Source of the DNA: Rugamonas violacea
GTDB taxonomy: Bacteria; Pseudomonadota; Gammaproteobacteria; Burkholderiales; Burkholderiaceae_D
Length of the DNA stretch: 55,591 nt
NCBI RefSeq assembly: GCF_016461825.1
Contig: NZ_JAEMNU010000004.1
Span: 36,239-91,829, forward strand
Direction of reading: 5' to 3'
Both the position numbers and the translations under genes were made by a program. The notes below the pieces were generated by a model that did not search any database, was not told the DNA's origin, and was given only the letters and a program-made list of their open reading frames with translations. This document shows positions 1-11,142 of the stretch, piece after piece (position 1 is the first letter of the stretch; the number at the start of each line of letters is the position of its first letter).

Positions 1-31
1 CACCCCGGGGGATGGCAGGGGGAAGAAAAAA

Positions 32-45
32 TAATACGATCGTTC
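32..45 (-). promoter_or_regulatory. Putative palindromic operator upstream of beta-oxidation gene
   Basis: Read on the minus strand this is GAACGATCGTATTA, with the perfect palindrome ACGATCGT at its centre. A nearly identical site, GAACGACCGTACTA, lies at 7312-7325 upstream of the thiolase gene; the two agree at 12 of 14 positions. Two fatty-acid oxidation genes sharing such a site fits a TetR-family fatty-acid regulator, which is inference. No regulator gene of this type is in the window. Confidence 0.4.
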
Positions 46-109
46 TTTTATGCGGTATAGTGAGCTTCTCGCATCCCCGACCCGATTTCATCAAATATAA
101 GGAAGAGAC

Positions 110-2197
<2,088 letters not shown>

Positions 2198-2224
2198 GCC
2201 CGAAAATAGCCGTCGGAAAGTCCC

Positions 2225-2251
2225 AAGCCGCTAGCGATAGCGGCTTTTTTA
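2225..2251 (+). terminator. Rho-independent terminator after the hydratase/dehydrogenase gene
   Basis: The stem AGCCGCTA / TAGCGGCT closes on a 4-nt loop and is followed by a run of six T. It lies 28 bases after the stop codon of the upstream gene, so that gene is probably a single-gene transcript. Confidence 0.8.
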
Positions 2252-2382
2252 TTGCTAGTGTTGCGTGGATGGCGGCGGTGTTCTAACAGGCAAATGGCGA
2301 AATAAAAACAAGGTAAGATTGATTTCAGGTTCACCTTTTAGGCCCCACTCGAACACGAAGCACCCGATGAAAGCCTTGCGCC

Positions 2383-5355
2383 ATGGCAGCCCTTTCCAAG
2401 TTCAGCGAGAAGTTCCAACAACTCAGTCTGCGCGCCCGCCTGCTGGTCGGCATGGCCGCGCTGGTGGCGCCGGTGCTGCTGGCCGTGCTGGTGGTGACCG
2501 CCAGCCAGCAATACCTGTCGTCGGCGTTGCAGGGCTTCATTGAGCGCGACAACCGCATCGTCGAGCTGAGCCTGCGCGCCAGCGCGGCGCTGCTGCAGGG
2601 GGGCGCCGAGGGACCGGGCCGGCTCGAGGCGCTGCGCGGCGTGCGCGAGGACATGCGCCTGGCCGCCGCCGTGGCCGCCGAGCCGCTGCGCGGCGAGGCG
2701 CAGGACATCGGCCTGCTGAGCTACCAGGCCGCCGCCTATGCGCAGTTGCCGGCCCGGCTGGCGAAGCTGACCGAGCACGCCAGCGAGGCCGGCGCGGCGG
2801 CGGAGCGACGCCTGGGCTGGCTGCGCCATCTGAGCACGCTGGTGGCCTTGCTGGCGCCGCTGGCGGCGTTGGCGCTCGGCATGGCGCTGGCCTTCGGCGT
2901 GGTGCGCGGCATCGACCGCACCCTGCGCGAATGCGTCGCCTTCGCCCGCGACGTGGCCGACGGCAAGCTGCCGAAACGTCTGCAGGTCAACAGTTCCAGC
3001 GAATTCCAGCAACTGGTCAACACCCTCAACGACCTGGCCATCGACGCCCGCCACAACGAGGATGTCCGCCACCAGCAGGCCGCCAGCCTGCTGGTGCTGG
3101 AGCGCGTGGCGGCGCTGCGCGGCGCCTGCAACACCGCGCTGGCCGGCGCCGCCGACGAGATGGCGATGCTGCAGGGCTTTTGCGAGGCGCTGGTCGACGC
3201 CGGCCACTACCGCCTGGCCTGGGTCGGCTACGCCCGCCGCGACGCCGAGCAGCACATCGAGCCGGTGGCGCACGGCGGCAGCGACCGCGACTATGTCGAC
3301 CAGCTCAAGCTCAGCTGGGGCGAGGACGTGCGCCGCCGCGCCGCCGCCGGCACCGCCATCGTCCAGCGCCGCATCCTGGCCACCAGCGACGTCGCCCACG
3401 ACCCGCTGTTCGCCGCCTGGCGCGGCGGCGCGCTGCCGCGCGGGCTGCTCTCCTGCGTCGCCATGCCGCTGTGCTGCGGCGACGAGGTGCTCGGCGCGCT
3501 CAACCTGTACGACGGCGCCTCCGGCCGCTTCGACGCCACCGAGCTGGCGCTGCTGGGCGAGCTGCTGCGCAACCTGGAGTACGGCATCGCCCGCGTGCGC
3601 GAGGCGTCCGAGCGGCAGCGCATCGAGGCGCTGCTCGACCACCGCGTCAGTTTCGACACGCTGACCGGCCTGGCCAACCGCGTCACGCTGGAGGGCCGGC
3701 TGGCCCAGGCGGCCGAGCAGGCCAAGGTCGGCGGCAAGCACCTGGCGGCGCTGTTCATCGACCTGGACCGCTTCAAGGACGTCAACGACAACTTCGGCCA
3801 CAAGGTGGGCGACCAGATGCTGGCCGAAGTGGCCCGGCTGCTTGAGTCGCTGGTGGGCGACGGCGCCACGGTGGCGCGGCCGGGCAACGACGAGTTCGTC
3901 GTCCTGCTGCCCGGCGTCGAGTCGGCGGCGGCGGCCGGCGCGCTGGCCACCACCATCCTGGCGCGGTTGGACCAGCCGCTGCCCGGCGGGCCGCCCAATG
4001 TGCGGCCGCTGGCCTCGATCGGCATCAGCCTGTTCCCCGACGACGGCACCGACCCGACGGCGCTGCTGCGCATCGCCGACCTGGCCATGCAGGACGCCAA
4101 GGGTCTGGGCGGCAACACCTTCCGCTTCTACGCGCCGGCGATGAACGCCCGCATGGCGGCGCGCTTCTCGATGGAGGCCGACCTGCGCCAGGCGCTCGAA
4201 CGCGAGGAGTTGCTGATGCACTATCAGCCCCAGGTGAGCCTGAGCAACGGCAACATCACCGGCGCCGAGGCGCTGATGCGCTGGCGCCATCCGAGCCGTG
4301 GCATGGTGGCGCCGACCGAATTCATCCGTCTGGCCGAGGAGACCGGCCTGGTGCTGCCGCTGGGCGCCTGGGCCATCAACAACGTCTGCGCCCAGCTGCG
4401 CGCCTGGCGCCAGCAGGGCCTGCCGGTGCCGCCGGTGGCGGTCAACCTGTCGGCGCGCCAATTCCACCAGAAGGACCTGGTGCAGGTGGTGCGCGCCGCC
4501 CTCAGCGACAACGGCCTGCCGCCCGGCGCGCTCAAGCTGGAGGTCACCGAGAGCGCGGTGATGCACGACGTCGAGGCGGCGGTGGCCATCCTGGCCGAGT
4601 TCAAGCAACTCGGCGTCGGCATCTCGCTCGACGACTTCGGCACCGGCTACTCCTCGCTCAGCTATCTGAAGCGCTTCCCCATCGACCAGTTGAAGATCGA
4701 CCGCTCCTTCGTGCGCGACGTCACCACGGTGCCCGACGACGCCGCCATCTGCAACGCCGTCATCGGCCTGGCGCACAATATGCACATCAGCGTGATCGCC
4801 GAGGGCGTCGAGACCGAGGGGCAGATGAACTACCTGCGGCGGCGCCATTGCGACGAGATGCAGGGCTTCCTGTTCAGCAAGGCGGTGGCGCCGGCCGCCT
4901 TCGCCGAGCTGCTCGGCACGCACAAGAAGCTGGCGCTGCCGAGCGACGCCGCCGAGCGCATCCTGCTGATCCTCGACGACGAGGTCAACATCGTCAAGGC
5001 GCTGGCGCGCACCTTGCGGCCGGACGGCTACCGCATCCTCACCGCCAACAACGCCGCCGAGGCGCTGGCCCTGCTGGCCCTGCATCCGGTGCAGGTGGTG
5101 CTGTCCGACCAGCGCATGCCGGAGATGAGCGGCACCGAGTTCCTCAGCCGCGTCAAGGCGCTGTATCCGGAGACCATCCGCATCATCCTGTCCGGCTACA
5201 CCGACCTGGAGTCGGTCATCGACGCCATCAACCGCGGCGCCGTCTACCGTTTCTTCACCAAGCCGTGGAACGACGAGTTGCTGCGCAATTGCATCGGCGA
5301 GGCCTTCCAGCAGCACCGCCTGATGTACCAGCACGAGGTCGCCGAGCAGGCCTGA
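2383..5355 (+). CDS. Membrane-bound GAF-GGDEF-EAL protein with C-terminal receiver domain
   Basis: A 990-residue cyclic-di-GMP signalling protein. Two hydrophobic helices (about 20-42 and 150-174) enclose a short periplasmic region. A HAMP-like linker, a GAF-like domain (about 245-405), a GGDEF domain (420-585), an EAL domain (600-845) and a receiver domain (869-985) follow. The GGDEF signature reads GNDEF at 501-505, so cyclase activity is doubtful. The EAL domain looks active: EALMRW at 629-634, NLSARQF, DDFGTGYSS from 750, and IAEGVE. The receiver has the likely phospho-acceptor D909 in LSDQRMPEMSG and K960 in FFTKPW, a form common in RpfG-like regulators. It is therefore probably a phosphodiesterase tuned by GAF ligand, degenerate GGDEF and phosphorylation. 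The ribosome site before 2383 is weak, so the start is only likely. It converges with the transporter gene across a shared terminator. Confidence 0.9.
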   Translation: MAALSKFSEKFQQLSLRARLLVGMAALVAPVLLAVLVVTASQQYLSSALQGFIERDNRIVELSLRASAALLQGGAEGPGRLEALRGVREDMRLAAAVAAEPLRGEAQDIGLLSYQAAAYAQLPARLAKLTEHASEAGAAAERRLGWLRHLSTLVALLAPLAALALGMALAFGVVRGIDRTLRECVAFARDVADGKLPKRLQVNSSSEFQQLVNTLNDLAIDARHNEDVRHQQAASLLVLERVAALRGACNTALAGAADEMAMLQGFCEALVDAGHYRLAWVGYARRDAEQHIEPVAHGGSDRDYVDQLKLSWGEDVRRRAAAGTAIVQRRILATSDVAHDPLFAAWRGGALPRGLLSCVAMPLCCGDEVLGALNLYDGASGRFDATELALLGELLRNLEYGIARVREASERQRIEALLDHRVSFDTLTGLANRVTLEGRLAQAAEQAKVGGKHLAALFIDLDRFKDVNDNFGHKVGDQMLAEVARLLESLVGDGATVARPGNDEFVVLLPGVESAAAAGALATTILARLDQPLPGGPPNVRPLASIGISLFPDDGTDPTALLRIADLAMQDAKGLGGNTFRFYAPAMNARMAARFSMEADLRQALEREELLMHYQPQVSLSNGNITGAEALMRWRHPSRGMVAPTEFIRLAEETGLVLPLGAWAINNVCAQLRAWRQQGLPVPPVAVNLSARQFHQKDLVQVVRAALSDNGLPPGALKLEVTESAVMHDVEAAVAILAEFKQLGVGISLDDFGTGYSSLSYLKRFPIDQLKIDRSFVRDVTTVPDDAAICNAVIGLAHNMHISVIAEGVETEGQMNYLRRRHCDEMQGFLFSKAVAPAAFAELLGTHKKLALPSDAAERILLILDDEVNIVKALARTLRPDGYRILTANNAAEALALLALHPVQVVLSDQRMPEMSGTEFLSRVKALYPETIRIILSGYTDLESVIDAINRGAVYRFFTKPWNDELLRNCIGEAFQQHRLMYQHEVAEQA

Positions 5356-5371
5356 GCAATGTTGCGGGACG

Positions 5372-5401
5372 AAAAAAAAGCCGCCATCGCTGGCGGCTTT
5401 C
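5372..5401. terminator. Bidirectional rho-independent terminator
   Basis: The stem AGCCGCCA / TGGCGGCT (5379-5398) with loop TCGC has a run of A on its left, giving eight T on the minus strand, and a short T run on its right. It separates the convergent signalling gene and MHS transporter gene and can serve both. Confidence 0.8.
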
Positions 5402-5420
5402 GTGTTGCTGCGCGGCTGGA

Positions 5421-7124
5421 TCAGTCGGCCGCGTAGATGTCGTTGTCGCGCGTTTCGGCGACGAACAGGGTGCCGATCACCACGGTGGCCAGGGCGATCA
5501 CGATCGGATACCACAGGCCGTAGTAGATGTCGCCCTTGAAGGCCACCAGCGCGAAGGCGGTGGTCGGCAGCAGGCCGCCGAACCAGCCGTTGCCGATGTG
5601 GTAGGGCAGCGACATCGAGGTGTAGCGGATGCGGGTCGGGAACATCTCGACCAACATGGCGGCGACCGGGCCGTAGACCATCGTCACGTACAGCACCAGG
5701 ATGAACAGCAACAAGACCATCATCGGCTTGTTGATCTGCTCCGGATCGGCCTTGGCCGGATAGCCGGCCGCTTTGATGGCGGCGCCGGCGTCCTTCTTGA
5801 AGGTGGCTTCCAGTTTCTTGCTGGCGGCGTCGAAGTTCAGGCCGTCGGCGGTCATGGTGGCGTTGAACGAGGTCAGTTCCTTGTCGCCCACCTTGATGAC
5901 GGCCACGCTGCCGGCCGGCGCGTCAAGCTTGCTGTAGGCGACCGAGCCGGCCGACAGGACCTGGGTGGCGATGTCGCAGGACGAGGGGAACTTCTTGGTG
6001 CCGGTCAGGTTGAACTGGAAGTGGCAGGAGGCCGGGTCGGCCACCACCACCACGGGCGAGTTCTTCAGCGCGGCTTCCAGCGCCGGGTTGCCGAAGTGGG
6101 TCAGGCCGGCGAACAGCGGGAAGTAGGTCAGCGCGGCGATCAGGCAGCCACCGAGGATGATGTATTTGCGGCCGATGCGGTCGGACAGGGTGCCGAAGAA
6201 GATGAAGAACGGCGTCGCCAGCAGCAGGGCGATGGCGATCAGGATGTTGGCCGTGGCGAGGTCGATCTTCAGCGTTTGCAGCATGAAGAACAGGGCGTAG
6301 AATTGGCCGGTGTACCAGACGACGGCCTGGCCCATGGTCAAGCCGATCAGCGCCAGGATGACGATCTTCAGGTTCTTCCACTGGCCGAAGGCTTCGCTCA
6401 GCGGCGCCTTCGAGGTCTTGCCCTCGGCCTTCATCTTGGCGAAGGCGGGCGACTCGTTCATCGACAGACGGATCCACACGGAGATGCCGAGCAGCAGCAC
6501 GGAGACCAGGAAGGGCACGCGCCAGCCCCAGGCGTTGAAGCCTTCTTCGCCGATCGCCATGCGGGTGCCCAGGATCACCATCAAGGACAGGAAGAAGCCC
6601 AGGGTCGCGGTGGTCTGGATCCAGGCGGTGAAGGCGCCGCGCTTGCCCTCGGGGGCGTGCTCGGCGACATAGGTGGCCGCGCCGCCGTATTCGCCGCCCA
6701 AGGCCAGGCCTTGCAAGATGCGCAGGGTGACCAGGATGATGGGGGCGGCGATGCCGATCGCGGCGTAGCCGGGCAGCAGGCCGACGATGAAGGTCGAGGC
6801 GCCCATGATCAGGATGGTGATCAGGAAGGTGTATTTACGCCCGATCATGTCGCCCAGGCGGCCGAACACCAGCGCGCCGAAAGGACGCACGATGAAACCG
6901 GCGGCGAAGGCCAGCAGGGCGAAAATGAAGGTGGTGGTGGGATCGCCGATGAAAAACTGCTTGGCGATGATGGATGCGAGCGAGCCGTACAGGTAGAAGT
7001 CATACCATTCGAACACCGTCCCCAGCGAGGAAGCAAAGATGACCTTGCGTTCCTCGGGTGTGATCGGGTTGGACTTTTGGCCCATCTTGCGCACATCCGC
7101 AGAACTGCCGGTTGTAACTGCCAT
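5421..7124 (-). CDS. MFS transporter of the metabolite:H+ symporter (MHS) family
   Basis: A 567-residue inner-membrane transporter. The N-terminus has the MHS-type features SSLGTVFEWYDFYLYGSLA, FGRLGDMIGRKYTF and a GGEYGGAATYVAEHAP segment; the RLSMNESPAF motif is in the middle. Twelve transmembrane helices are expected. It is longer than classical MHS carriers of about 430 residues because of a roughly 110-residue hydrophilic insert (about residues 355-470, with two cysteines) between helices of the second half. Such long forms are, to my knowledge, common in Burkholderiales. Family substrates are organic acids such as alpha-ketoglutarate, shikimate or proline; the substrate here is unknown. 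AAGGAGA precedes the start. It is divergent from the thiolase gene, which suggests co-regulation with acid catabolism (inference). Confidence 0.9.
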   Translation of the reverse strand: MAVTTGSSADVRKMGQKSNPITPEERKVIFASSLGTVFEWYDFYLYGSLASIIAKQFFIGDPTTTFIFALLAFAAGFIVRPFGALVFGRLGDMIGRKYTFLITILIMGASTFIVGLLPGYAAIGIAAPIILVTLRILQGLALGGEYGGAATYVAEHAPEGKRGAFTAWIQTTATLGFFLSLMVILGTRMAIGEEGFNAWGWRVPFLVSVLLLGISVWIRLSMNESPAFAKMKAEGKTSKAPLSEAFGQWKNLKIVILALIGLTMGQAVVWYTGQFYALFFMLQTLKIDLATANILIAIALLLATPFFIFFGTLSDRIGRKYIILGGCLIAALTYFPLFAGLTHFGNPALEAALKNSPVVVVADPASCHFQFNLTGTKKFPSSCDIATQVLSAGSVAYSKLDAPAGSVAVIKVGDKELTSFNATMTADGLNFDAASKKLEATFKKDAGAAIKAAGYPAKADPEQINKPMMVLLLFILVLYVTMVYGPVAAMLVEMFPTRIRYTSMSLPYHIGNGWFGGLLPTTAFALVAFKGDIYYGLWYPIVIALATVVIGTLFVAETRDNDIYAAD

Positions 7125-7439
7125 GATTTGTCTCCTTATAGTATTTATTGAGCTATGTCAGCCGATTTGGGTGTTTTCCCCGTTTTTATCGGCTTGAGTG
7201 AGTGTGACCGCTTAAGCTTACGTCAAACTTGCTTCACGCTTACATAAAGATTACAAAATGACAAGGCATGGGGTGGCAAAAGTGGCTACAAAAAGTTCTC
7301 GGAAAATTTGCGAACGACCGTACTAAAATATGCTATTCTCATTCTCACCAGTGGACACAAAGCCGCCACGGCGTGCGGGCCGACCCGCGCGTCGGGCTTG
7401 CGGACTCATTACAAAACACTTTTCCTCCAGGAGACTCAC
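7125..7439. promoter_or_regulatory. Divergent promoter region with putative operator
   Basis: This 315-base gap separates the MHS transporter (minus) and thiolase (plus). It holds GAACGACCGTACTA at 7312-7325, the second copy of the motif seen at 32-45. AT-rich TATGCTATTCT at 7329-7339 could supply a -10 element for the thiolase, so the operator would overlap that promoter. An in-frame upstream extension of the thiolase exists from 7308, but it would start inside the operator and lacks a ribosome site. Confidence 0.4.
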
Positions 7440-8618
7440 ATGATAGATGCCGTCATCGTATCGACCGCCCGCACCGCCTTGGCCAAATCGTGGAAGGGCG
7501 CGTTCAACATGACGCACGGCGCCACGCTGGGCGGCCACGCCCTGCAGGCGGCCATCGGCCGCGCCAACATCGAGGCCGGCGAGGTGGAGGACGTGCTGGT
7601 CGGCTGCGCCAATCCGGAGGGCGCCACCGGCGGCAACATCGCCCGCCAGGTCGCCATCCGCGCCGGCTGCCCGGTCACCACCGGCGGCATGACCATCAAC
7701 CGCTTCTGCTCGTCCGGCCTGCAAACCATCGCCACGGCGGCCCAGCGCATCATCGCCGGCGAAGGCGACATCTACGCCGCCGGCGGCGTCGAGTCGATTT
7801 CCTGCGTGCAGCAGGAGATGAACCTGCATATGTACAAGGAAGTCTGGTTGTCCGAGCACAAGCCGGAGCTCTACTGGTCGATGCTGCAAACCGCCGAGAC
7901 CGTCGCCAAGCGCTACAACATCAGCCGCGAGCGCCAGGACGAGTACGGCACGCAAAGCCAGCAGCGCGCCGCCGCCGCCCAGGCCGCCGGCTTGTTCAAC
8001 GCCGAGATCGTGCCGATGACCACCATCATGGGCGTGGCCGACAAGGCCTCCGGCATGTTGCTCAGCCGGGAAGTGACGATTTCCGCCGACGAGGGCATCC
8101 GCGCCGACACCACCTACGAGGCCGTCTCCAAGATCCGCAGCGCCATGCCGGGCGGCGTCATCAGCGCCGGCAACGCCAGCCAGTTCTCCGACGGCGCCTC
8201 GATGGCCATCGTGATGAACGCCCAGACCGCCGCCGCCAAGGGCTTGCAGCCGCTGGGCATCTTCCGCGGCTTCGCCGTGGCCGGCTGCGAGCCCGACGAG
8301 ATGGGCATCGGCCCCGTCTTCGCGATTCCCAAGTTGTTGAAGAAGGCCGGTTTGACAGTGGCGGACATCGGCCTGTGGGAGCTCAACGAGGCCTTCGCCG
8401 TGCAGGTGTTGTACTGCGCCGACACGCTGGGCATCCCGCTCGAGCGCCTGAACGTCAACGGCGGCGCCATCGCCGTCGGCCACCCGTATGGCGTCTCGGG
8501 CGCCCGCCTGACCGGCCATGCGCTGATCGAAGGCAAGCGCCGTGGCGTCAAATATGTCGTCGTGACGATGTGCATCGGCGGCGGCCAGGGTGCGGCCGGC
8601 TTGTTCGAAGTCGTCTAG
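7440..8618 (+). CDS. Acetyl-CoA acyltransferase (thiolase)
   Basis: A 392-residue thiolase, the last step of beta-oxidation (3-ketoacyl-CoA + CoA to acetyl-CoA + shortened acyl-CoA). The catalytic residues are in place: C90 in [11 protein letters not shown]348 in [11 protein letters not shown], and C378 in TMCIGGGQG. The start at 7440 is chosen because CCAGGAGACTCAC sits directly before ATG and the protein then begins [12 protein letters not shown], the usual thiolase N-terminus. Synthetic or degradative direction cannot be told from the sequence, but the surrounding dehydrogenases favour degradation. A palindromic repeat separates it from the acyl-CoA dehydrogenase gene. Confidence 0.95.
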   Translation: MIDAVIVSTARTALAKSWKGAFNMTHGATLGGHALQAAIGRANIEAGEVEDVLVGCANPEGATGGNIARQVAIRAGCPVTTGGMTINRFCSSGLQTIATAAQRIIAGEGDIYAAGGVESISCVQQEMNLHMYKEVWLSEHKPELYWSMLQTAETVAKRYNISRERQDEYGTQSQQRAAAAQAAGLFNAEIVPMTTIMGVADKASGMLLSREVTISADEGIRADTTYEAVSKIRSAMPGGVISAGNASQFSDGASMAIVMNAQTAAAKGLQPLGIFRGFAVAGCEPDEMGIGPVFAIPKLLKKAGLTVADIGLWELNEAFAVQVLYCADTLGIPLERLNVNGGAIAVGHPYGVSGARLTGHALIEGKRRGVKYVVVTMCIGGGQGAAGLFEVV

Positions 8619-8641
8619 GCGGCGCACCGCCGACCGCAACC

Positions 8642-8708
8642 GAACCCAAAGGCGGAGTGCCGGGGTCGGACCCGCAGGGTCTGACCCCAGATTGTGCCTG
8701 TGGGTTTG
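8642..8708. repeat. GGGGTC composite palindrome, copy 1
   Basis: The outer arms are AACCCAAAGGC on the left and GCCTGTGGGTTT on the right. The core is CGGGGTCGGACCC-gca-GGGTCTGACCCC. It lies between the thiolase and acyl-CoA dehydrogenase genes. The same composite structure recurs near 11.0, 26.8, 48.0 and 51.2 kb. Confidence 0.8.
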
Positions 8709-8751
8709 CTTAAGCCCCCCCGGCGCATCCCCACACCATCAAGGCACCCGA

Positions 8752-10668
8752 ATGCAATCGACCCTGCTGTCGCGCCGCGACATCGAATTCATGCTCTACG
8801 AGTGGCTGGACGCGGCGGCGCTGAGTCGCCGTCCGCGCTTCCAGGAGCACAACCGCGAAACTTTCGACGCCGCCATCGACACGGCCGAACAGATCGCCAC
8901 CGACTTGTTCGCCCCGCACAACAAGACCAGCGACCAGCAGGAGCCGCACGCCGTGCCGGACGGAAATTGCCTGCGCGTGCAGATCATTCCCGAGGTCAAG
9001 ACCGCGTTGGACGCCTTCTGCGCCGCCGGCCTGATGGCCGCCGGCCAGGACTTCGAGCGCGACGGCATGCAACTGCCGACGGTGGTGGAAAAAGTGCTGT
9101 CGGCCTACTTCACCAGCGCCAACGTCAGCACCGCCGCTTATCTCTTCCTGACCATCAGCAGCGCCAACACCCTGCTCAAATGCGGCACGCCGGAGCAGGT
9201 GCGCCGTTTCGTCGAGCCCATGTTCGCCGGCAAGTTCTTCGGCACCATGTGCTTGTCCGAGCCGCAGGCCGGCTCCAGCCTGTCCGACATCAGCAGCCGT
9301 GCCGAGCCGGACCCGGCGGCCGGCGTCGACGGCGAGCGCCAGTACCGCCTGCGCGGCAACAAGATGTGGATTTCCGCCGGCGAGCACGAGCTGGCCGGCA
9401 ACATCGTCCACCTGGTGCTGGCCAAGATCCCCGGTCCGGACGGCAAACTGATTGCCGGCGTCAAGGGCATCTCCCTGTTCGTCGTGCCCAAATTCCTCGT
9501 CAACGCCGACGGCAGCCTGGGCGAGCGCAACGACGTCGTGCTGGCCGGCCTGAACCACAAGATGGGCAATCGCGGCACCAGCAACTGCCTGCTCAATTTC
9601 GGCGAGGGCAAGTTCCAGCCGGAAGGCAAGGGCGGCGCCATCGGCTACTTGGTCGGCAGCGCCCACCAGGGCCTGGCGAACATGTTCCACATGATGAACG
9701 AGGCGCGCATCGCCGTCGGCCTGGGCGCCGCCGTGCTCGGCTATACCGGCTACCTGCACGCCTTGGACTACGCCCGCAACCGGCCGCAGGGCCGCCATCC
9801 GGCGCAAAAAGACCCGGCCCAGCCGCAACTGGCGATCATCGAGCACACCGACGTGCGGCGCATGTTGCTGGCGCAGAAGGCGTATGTGGAAGGCGGCCTC
9901 GGCTTGGTGCTGTACAGCGCCCGACTGGTCGACGAGCAACGCAGCGCCGAGACGCCGGAAGCGCGCGAGCACGCCGGCCGCCTGCTCGATTTCTTGACCC
10001 CGATCACCAAGTCCTGGCCCTCGCAATGGTGCGTCGAGGCCAACAGCCTGGCGATCCAGGTGCACGGCGGCTACGGCTACACCCGCGAATACAATGTCGA
10101 ACAGTTCTACCGCGACAACCGCCTGAACGCCATCCACGAGGGCACCCATGGCATCCACGGCCTCGACCTGCTCGGCCGCAAGGTGGCGCTGCAGGACGGC
10201 GCGCTGTTCAAGGCCTTCGGCGGCGAGCTGCGCAAGACCGTGCGCAAGGTGCGCGGCAGCGTCGCCGCGCCGCTCCACGCCGGTGCTGGACTGCCGGCCG
10301 AGCTGGCCGCCGAGCTCGCCGGCGAGCTGCTGGCCCACGCCGCCGCGCTGGAATCCGCCTGGCAGCGGGTGGAACAAGTGACCCAGGCCCTGTATGCTGC
10401 CGGGGACATGAACAAGACCCTGGCCAACGCCAGCGCCTACTTGGAAGCGGTCGGCCACGTGGTGGTGGCCTGGATCTGGCTGCAGCAGGCTGTGCTGGCC
10501 GCCAGCCAGCTGCCGGAGGCCAGCGCCGCCGACGCCGACTTCTACCGTGGCAAGTTGCAGGCCTGCCGCTTCTTCTTCCGCTGGGAATTGCCCAAGGTGG
10601 AGCAGCAGCTGGCCTTGCTCGAAAGCATAGACACCACCACGCTCGATATGCAAAACGCGTGGTTTTAA
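8752..10668 (+). CDS. Acyl-CoA dehydrogenase (long form)
   Basis: A 638-residue FAD-dependent acyl-CoA dehydrogenase that introduces the trans-2 double bond and passes electrons to ETF. It has the N-terminal helical domain, a middle beta domain with MCLSEPQAGSSLSDI and GNKMWISAGEHE, and the C-terminal flavin part with QVHGGYGYTREYNVEQFYRD. The motif EGTHGIHGLDLLGRK is next, close to the EGTNGIQALDL motif of the long DmdC-like subfamily. About 130 extra C-terminal residues form the helical extension typical of forms near 600 residues. ATG at 8752 opens MQSTLLSRRDIEF; an upstream in-frame extension would translate the repeat at 8642-8708 and is unlikely. The chain-length preference cannot be told. 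A small Dabb gene follows after 21 bases, probably in the same transcript. Confidence 0.93.
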   Translation: MQSTLLSRRDIEFMLYEWLDAAALSRRPRFQEHNRETFDAAIDTAEQIATDLFAPHNKTSDQQEPHAVPDGNCLRVQIIPEVKTALDAFCAAGLMAAGQDFERDGMQLPTVVEKVLSAYFTSANVSTAAYLFLTISSANTLLKCGTPEQVRRFVEPMFAGKFFGTMCLSEPQAGSSLSDISSRAEPDPAAGVDGERQYRLRGNKMWISAGEHELAGNIVHLVLAKIPGPDGKLIAGVKGISLFVVPKFLVNADGSLGERNDVVLAGLNHKMGNRGTSNCLLNFGEGKFQPEGKGGAIGYLVGSAHQGLANMFHMMNEARIAVGLGAAVLGYTGYLHALDYARNRPQGRHPAQKDPAQPQLAIIEHTDVRRMLLAQKAYVEGGLGLVLYSARLVDEQRSAETPEAREHAGRLLDFLTPITKSWPSQWCVEANSLAIQVHGGYGYTREYNVEQFYRDNRLNAIHEGTHGIHGLDLLGRKVALQDGALFKAFGGELRKTVRKVRGSVAAPLHAGAGLPAELAAELAGELLAHAAALESAWQRVEQVTQALYAAGDMNKTLANASAYLEAVGHVVVAWIWLQQAVLAASQLPEASAADADFYRGKLQACRFFFRWELPKVEQQLALLESIDTTTLDMQNAWF

Positions 10669-10689
10669 CGACTTCGATACGAAAAACAT

Positions 10690-10992
10690 ATGATCAAACA
10701 CATCGTCTTTTGGAAACTCAAGGACCACGCCGAGGGCGCCGACCGCGCCGGCAACGCCGCCAAGATGAAAACCCTGCTCGACGCCTGCGCCAATCTGGTG
10801 CCGGGTATCCTGAAATTGGAGGCGGTGGTGGCCCAGCCCGGTTTGGAAGCGACTTACGACGTGGTCCTCTACTCGGAATTCACCGACAAGGCCGCCTTGG
10901 ACGCCTACCAGAACCATCCCGAGCACGTGGCACTCAAACCCTTCTTCGGCGCCGTGCGCGAAGCGCGCCAGTGCATGGACTACGAAATCTAA
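10690..10992 (+). CDS. Dabb-family (stress-responsive A/B barrel) small protein
   Basis: A 100-residue protein beginning MIKHIVFWKLKD. It carries the Dabb pattern of an N-terminal HIVFWKLK strand, a central YDVVLYSEFTD and a LDAYQNHPEH segment. Family members are dimeric ferredoxin-like barrels of mostly unknown role; some are cyclases or hydratases in polyketide pathways. It starts 21 bases after the acyl-CoA dehydrogenase stop and probably belongs to that operon, hinting at an acyl-CoA related job, which is inference. Its last codons overlap the left arm of the next palindromic repeat by two bases. Confidence 0.88.
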   Translation: MIKHIVFWKLKDHAEGADRAGNAAKMKTLLDACANLVPGILKLEAVVAQPGLEATYDVVLYSEFTDKAALDAYQNHPEHVALKPFFGAVREARQCMDYEI

Positions 10993-11065
10993 AACCACCC
11001 ACCGGCAAAAACTGGGGTCGGACCCGCGGGGTCCGACCCCGGCTCTTCGCCTTTGGGTGGTTTTT
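10991..11065. repeat. GGGGTC composite palindrome, copy 2
   Basis: The outer arms AAAACCACCCA and TGGGTGGTTTTT pair with each other. The core is GGGGTCGGACCC-gcg-GGGTCCGACCCC, the most symmetrical of the five copies. It starts at the stop codon of the Dabb gene. With its T-rich right end it may also act as a transcription terminator. Confidence 0.85.
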
Positions 11066-11142
11066 GTAGCCGCCGACACCTCAAACGCACGGCGGCAAGC
11101 GAATTGAGCGACTTACCCCACACACAACAATAAGGAAGAGAC

